Shown here piece after piece: positions 29,638-33,376 of a stretch of DNA of 33,376 bases. The DNA comes from an uncultured delta proteobacterium. Its GTDB lineage: Bacteria > Myxococcota_A > Polyangia > Polyangiales > Polyangiaceae. A program made the translations under genes and the position numbers. Location: NCBI GenBank assembly GCA_903892415.1, contig CAITIQ010000029.1, positions 1-33,376 on the forward strand, in the 5' to 3' direction. The notes beneath the pieces are model-generated. The model was given only the letters and a program-made list of their open reading frames with translations, was not told the origin of the DNA and did not search any database. Numbering within the stretch: the stretch's first letter is position 1; each line of letters starts with the position of its first letter.

Positions 29638-30857
29638 CTGGAGATCGTGCGCTCGCGAGCCCGGCCCTTTTGACGAGGCTGCAGGTCCCCTCGACCGCTC
29701 GGGGGGACGGTGGCGGCGGTGATCTGCCCATCTTCGTGGAAGCGCACCAAGTCTTGAGCGACGTGGCGCAAGTAGCTTTGTTTGATGTGGAACGGCAGGA
29801 AGGAGCTCTTGAAGCCGGAGAGGATCACCGACTTGATGTCGGCGAGCGGCATGCCCATCTCGCTGTGACAGAGCCAGAGCTCCTTCGACACGGTGGTGTT
29901 GGTGACGAGGCGGTTGTCTGTGTTGATGGTCACGCGAAGCCCTAGGTCCAAGTAGAGCTTGAGCGGGTGCGAAGCCAAACTCGGCACGGCCCCCGTTTGA
30001 ACGTTGCTCGACGGACAGCACTCGAGTGGGATGCGATGGTCGCAAACGTAGTGCAGCAAATCGCCGTTCTCGCGTAGCCGGCAGCCGTGCCCGATGCGGT
30101 GCGCGCCGCACTGGTGAATCGCCTGGGCGATCGACTCGGGGCCATAGGCTTCGCCAGCGTGAATCGTCACGTTGATGTTGTTGTCGCGCACCAACTGGAA
30201 GGCTTGACGGTGGTGCTTTGCAGGGTGGTCGTACTCGGCGCCGGCGAGGTCGAAGCCGACGACGCCACGGCCTTTGTAGGCCACGCACAGTTCGGCCATC
30301 TCGAGCGAAGACGCCGCAGAGACGTTGCGGATGCCACAGATGATGAGGTTCGACTCGATGCCGAAGTTCTCCTGGGCCTGCCGGAGACCGGAAAGCACGG
30401 CCTCGACGACGGTGGTGAGGCGCAGCCCTTTCTGGGTGTGCAACATCGGTGCGTAGCGCACCTCCATGTAGCGCACGTTCTCTTTTGCCGCGTCTTCTGC
30501 GAGCTCGTAGGCCACGCGATAAAGCGCCTCACGGTGTTGCAAGACGCGCAGGGTCACGTCGAAGGCGCGCAAGTATTCGACCAGCGAACCGCAGTTTTTC
30601 CCGAGGTTCATCGCCTCGCTCAACTCGGCGGGGTTCTTCGAGGGCAGCTCGACTTTGTACTCGTTCGCCAGCTCGATGATGGTTGATAGACGCAGGCTGC
30701 CGTCGAGGTGGACGTGGAGGTCCGTCTTGGGGAGCTGCTCGAAGAAAGAGAGGGGCAACATCGGCGAGCCGTCCCGAGGTCCGCGTCGCGGCGGAGTGGC
30801 GTCCACGCTCTCGGGGATGGAGGTCGAGTCGTCGTTGTCTTCGTCAGGCGCTGTCAT
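29634..30857 (-). CDS. add: Adenosine deaminase
   Basis: A 407-residue purine salvage enzyme that turns adenosine into inosine. The zinc site is complete: H48 and H50 in TDLHVHLDGSL, H233 in NVTIHAGEAYG (with catalytic E236), H257 in AHRIGHGC, and D314 in INTDNRLVTNT. ECCPSSNVQTGAV (about 279-291) is the family substrate block. Compared with typical bacterial enzymes (about 330-350 residues) it has an added acidic N-terminus of about 40 residues and a basic C-terminal tail (QPRQKGRARERTISS), neither of which carries a known motif. It lies 65 bp downstream of the VKOR-DsbA gene on the same strand. Confidence 0.95.
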   Translation of the reverse strand: MTAPDEDNDDSTSIPESVDATPPRRGPRDGSPMLPLSFFEQLPKTDLHVHLDGSLRLSTIIELANEYKVELPSKNPAELSEAMNLGKNCGSLVEYLRAFDVTLRVLQHREALYRVAYELAEDAAKENVRYMEVRYAPMLHTQKGLRLTTVVEAVLSGLRQAQENFGIESNLIICGIRNVSAASSLEMAELCVAYKGRGVVGFDLAGAEYDHPAKHHRQAFQLVRDNNINVTIHAGEAYGPESIAQAIHQCGAHRIGHGCRLRENGDLLHYVCDHRIPLECCPSSNVQTGAVPSLASHPLKLYLDLGLRVTINTDNRLVTNTTVSKELWLCHSEMGMPLADIKSVILSGFKSSFLPFHIKQSYLRHVAQDLVRFHEDGQITAATVPPSGRGDLQPRQKGRARERTISS

Positions 30858-30922
30858 TGCTGGATGCTAGCCAAGCTACGCCCTGATCGCCAGCGAGCGC
30901 CGTCATCCCGGAGGCAGCGGCG

Positions 30923-32164
30923 TTAATCGGACTTGCTGGAGACGGGCTCGGGCTCGCTCGGCTCAACTGCGCGTTTGGGGTCGACAGCGGCGCATGAGCG
31001 AAGTCGGCGCTCGGCTCGGAAAAGCGTGATGGACACCGCGACGGCCGCCGCCACGAACATCAACCACACGGGCAGCGAGATGGTGGTGGAAGCGCGGCTC
31101 GCCGCTGACAACAACTTCTCTGCCTGGGCTCCACGCACCAAGGTCGCTCCAACCCAGGTGGTAGGCACGCCCTGTCCGGCGAGCGTGTCAAAGAACAGCA
31201 GCTTCTCCCGATCGATCCGATCCCGAGCCTCCTTCCCTCCCATACATTCGTCCACCGCGATCGGGTCTGCGCCCACTTGCGCGGCCAGCGCGAGCGAGCC
31301 TTCGCGGGTCAGTTGCTTCGGGTCGGCGGCGTAGAGCTTGTGCGCGAGCTCGTTCTGCTTGTCTTCGGGCACGCAAACGTAGGCCAGCGCTGACGGCATA
31401 GCGCCGCGATGAAACTCCAGCGGAACCATCATTCGCTTGACCACCACGTCGCCATTCTTGGACGCCTCCTCGATCGCCGGGTGCAACTTGCGGCAATAAG
31501 GGCACTCGAAGTCAGTGAAGGAGACGATCACGACCTTGCCGGCTTGCTGCATTTCCGCAATCGCGGGCGGTAGCGGTGGGTTGGCGGGAAAGCGCGCCCA
31601 AATGAAGGGGATCACGGTCACTGTCGCGACAGTGATTCCCCAGGCCAAGATCGTGCTCGAATCTGTGACGATGTCAGTGGCTCTGGCCTCGACGCTGTTG
31701 GGCTTGGGCTCTCCTCCCACGAACGCGAGTGCCAGGGCGCCAACCGCTCCGATGATCACCGCGACGTCCACCGTCATGCAATAAGCGCAGTACGTGGCCA
31801 TCTTGACCTGGGCCCCAATGAAGGTGCCAGCACCCACCGCCCCGACCGTCATTCCTGCCGCCAGCAGACGCCGGGTCGCTTTGGTGCGGACGAAGAAGGT
31901 GAACGCGACCATCGCCACGAGCACACCCAAGGCCAGCCCAGGCAACTTCAAGCCAGGTCTGATCGAGTGGAGAAACTCGGCGATCTGCGTGCCCAGCTCG
32001 CTTGTCCGCACCTTGAGGCAAGCCGACTCCGCGCCGCAAAAAGCCGGGTCACCCGCGTTCTCGTAGTCGATGACCAGCGCCGAGGTCGCAAGGATAGCGA
32101 TGGCGAGGCACGTACGCACGAGCGTCAGCAGCCGAGCGTGAATCATGGAACGTCGCATTAGCAC
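30923..32164 (-). CDS. Vitamin K epoxide reductase-DsbA-like thiol oxidoreductase fusion
   Basis: A 413-residue membrane protein for disulfide bond formation. The N-terminal VKOR domain has a multi-helix membrane core, the loop pair C43 and C49 (FCGAESACL), and the quinone-side CxxC at C126-C129 (TYCAYCM). A linker helix (about 172-192) leads to a periplasmic thioredoxin-fold domain (about 205-355) with the DsbA-type C221-P-Y-C224 in FTDFECPYC and a cis-Pro loop at GVPTTWVG. Unusually there is one more hydrophobic segment near 365-385 and an acidic tail. Fusion lets one protein both make disulfides and be reoxidised by quinone. GTG at 32164 or ATG at 32158 or 32146 could start it. Divergent from rnr over 28 bp. 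Confidence 0.9.
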   Translation of the reverse strand: MLMRRSMIHARLLTLVRTCLAIAILATSALVIDYENAGDPAFCGAESACLKVRTSELGTQIAEFLHSIRPGLKLPGLALGVLVAMVAFTFFVRTKATRRLLAAGMTVGAVGAGTFIGAQVKMATYCAYCMTVDVAVIIGAVGALALAFVGGEPKPNSVEARATDIVTDSSTILAWGITVATVTVIPFIWARFPANPPLPPAIAEMQQAGKVVIVSFTDFECPYCRKLHPAIEEASKNGDVVVKRMMVPLEFHRGAMPSALAYVCVPEDKQNELAHKLYAADPKQLTREGSLALAAQVGADPIAVDECMGGKEARDRIDREKLLFFDTLAGQGVPTTWVGATLVRGAQAEKLLSAASRASTTISLPVWLMFVAAAVAVSITLFRAERRLRSCAAVDPKRAVEPSEPEPVSSKSD

Positions 32165-32192
32165 GGAGACGGGCCTGTGTTACGAAGCTCTT

Positions 32193-33376
32193 GTGAGCAA
32201 AGAAAAACCCCCGCGGCGGGCTGCCGTGTTCGAGTTGTTGACGGGTTTTTCTCGAGCCCTCCACGCGAGCGAGATCGCCTCTCGTTTGGGCGTCAGCGAA
32301 GCCGGGCAAGACGCCCTTTCGCGAATTCTCTCCGACCTTGTGTTCGACGGTTCGATTGTGCCGCTCGCAGGGAACCGCTTTCGCGCTGCACACATGGCCA
32401 AAGCTGAGTCCCGCGGCGCGATGAAAGAGGGCTTCCTCTCGGCGCATCCCCGCGGCTTCGGCTTCGTTGCGACCGAGGGTGACGCTGACGACATCTTCAT
32501 CCCCGAGGAGTCGATGCGCGGCGCTATGCACGGAGATCGCGTGCGGGTGCGCGTCGTCGCGACCGGTGTGCGCGGTACGGAAGGCGCCATCGACGAGATC
32601 CTCGAGCGGCGCACCAAGCGTGTGGCCGGTGCGATCCAAAAGCGCGGCAAGTCGGCTTGGCTGACGCCCGATGACGCTCGGCTCAAGGGGCCGATCGTGC
32701 TGCAGCCGAATGAGCTGAACGCAGCGGCCTCGCATGGTGACATCGTCGTCGTCGAGTTGACGCGCTTTCCGGAGTCACGCGACGAGAACCCTGAAGGAAA
32801 GGTGATCGAGGTGTTGGGGGCGCCGGGCACTCCCGACGTAGAGGTTCGCAAAATCCTGGCCCTCGCGAACGTGAACGAGGCTCACCCGGAGCGCGCCGTC
32901 AACGAAGCGAAGGCGTTCTCGCGCGACGTCGATCCGAAGATGCTCGAGGGTCGCGTCGATCTCACCGAGTTTCCCCTGCCGACGATCGATCCCGAAGACG
33001 CGCGTGACCATGACGACGCGATCTGGGCCACGCGCCTACCCGAAGGTGGCTATCGGGTGATCGTGGCGATCGCCGATGTGTCGGCCTACGTCACCGAGGG
33101 CTCGGCGCTCGACGAATCGGCACGTGAGCGCGGCTGCTCGATCTACCTCCCGGATCGCGCCATCCCGATGCTCCCGCGTGAGCTCTCCTCGCATCTTTGC
33201 TCGCTGTTGCCGAACGTCGTCAGGCTTTGCTTGGCTGCAGATCTGACGCTCGATGCAACCGGCGAGACCACGAGCGTGCAGCTCGTGGAGGGCTTCATGA
33301 ATTCGCGGGCCAAGCTCACCTATCCCGACGTCGCCCTTACGCTCGGGCTCACCAGCGAGGGCGTCCGCAACCCGGC
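32193..33376 (+). CDS. rnr: Ribonuclease R (RNB-family exoribonuclease), 3' truncated by window
   Basis: The frame runs from a GTG at 32193 to the window end (394 full codons seen). The N-terminal winged-helix (AVFELLTGFSRALHASEIASRLGVS and DLVFDGSIVPLAGNRFR) is typical of RNase R. Cold-shock OB domains follow (EGFLSAHPRGFGFVATEG, DDIFIPEESMRGAMHGDRVRVRV). The RNB catalytic block at about 266-280 reads TIDPEDARDHDDAIWA, with the four metal-binding Asp residues; its usual Phe (D-A-R-D-F-D-D) is His here. VIVAIADVSAYV, DRAIPMLPRELS and LCSLLPN are further RNB signatures. The remaining RNB and S1 domains lie outside the window. It degrades structured RNA 3' to 5'. A downstream ATG (MAKAESRG) would remove the winged helix, so GTG is preferred. 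Confidence 0.95.
   Translation, partial: MSKEKPPRRAAVFELLTGFSRALHASEIASRLGVSEAGQDALSRILSDLVFDGSIVPLAGNRFRAAHMAKAESRGAMKEGFLSAHPRGFGFVATEGDADDIFIPEESMRGAMHGDRVRVRVVATGVRGTEGAIDEILERRTKRVAGAIQKRGKSAWLTPDDARLKGPIVLQPNELNAAASHGDIVVVELTRFPESRDENPEGKVIEVLGAPGTPDVEVRKILALANVNEAHPERAVNEAKAFSRDVDPKMLEGRVDLTEFPLPTIDPEDARDHDDAIWATRLPEGGYRVIVAIADVSAYVTEGSALDESARERGCSIYLPDRAIPMLPRELSSHLCSLLPNVVRLCLAADLTLDATGETTSVQLVEGFMNSRAKLTYPDVALTLGLTSEGVRNP

Overview
The window looks like chromosomal DNA of a myxobacterium-like member of the phylum Myxococcota. The evidence is strong GC bias at third codon positions, many GTG starts and one TTG start, and lipoproteins whose Cys is followed by long Gly-rich linkers. 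There are also two PilZ proteins (one with a tandem domain), a sigma-54 promoter, and large multidomain surface proteins with TPR, HEAT, ankyrin or propeller parts. The Gly-rich lipoprotein style suggests Polyangiales rather than Myxococcales, but this is inference. I see no phage, IS, CRISPR, tRNA or rRNA.

Layout. Positions 1-976 (minus) hold the front of a formylglycine-generating-enzyme-like lipoprotein that leaves the window. It diverges from a three-gene overlapping plus-strand unit (1014-3066): prepilin peptidase, small lipoprotein, and a hypothetical with an acidic tail. From 3094 to 14483 nine genes all read on the minus strand. In transcription order they are Ku, a propeller-like lipoprotein, an amidohydrolase lipoprotein, VWA, TPR/HEAT, an ankyrin protein with a roughly 100-residue Asp/Glu tract, a FabV/TER-like reductase, a Cys-rich lipoprotein, and a LicC-like nucleotidyltransferase. 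Ku is divergent from a single-domain response regulator followed after 4 nt by LigD (PE-ligase-polymerase), so the window carries a full two-component NHEJ repair locus with an unexpected regulator gene in it.

Positions 17758-22124 (minus) hold a PilZ protein with a TTG start and a 12-residue Gln/Ala repeat. It is translationally coupled to a 1021-residue secreted metallopeptidase-propeller-barrel protein. A formyltransferase-like gene lacking the usual catalytic Asn (22289-23164) is divergent from ftsE-ftsX-envC (23232-25961), the divisome module that activates septal peptidoglycan hydrolases. This module ends at a strong bidirectional terminator facing a small secreted protein. A tandem PilZ protein (26750-27649) with its own terminator follows.

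The most striking element lies in the 208-bp gap 27650-27857. It has a near-consensus sigma-54 promoter (GG-N10-GC) with repeats just upstream. About 12 nt downstream begins a roughly 57-nt segment that is one long hairpin with a run of nine C in its loop, followed by seven T. This reads as a sigma-54-driven small RNA whose whole body is a terminator-like hairpin. The design recalls Pxr, the sRNA controlling fruiting-body development in Myxococcus. The window closes with a TonB-like protein, a DUF1232 membrane protein, adenosine deaminase, a VKOR-DsbA fusion, and the N-terminal two thirds or less of RNase R running off the right end.
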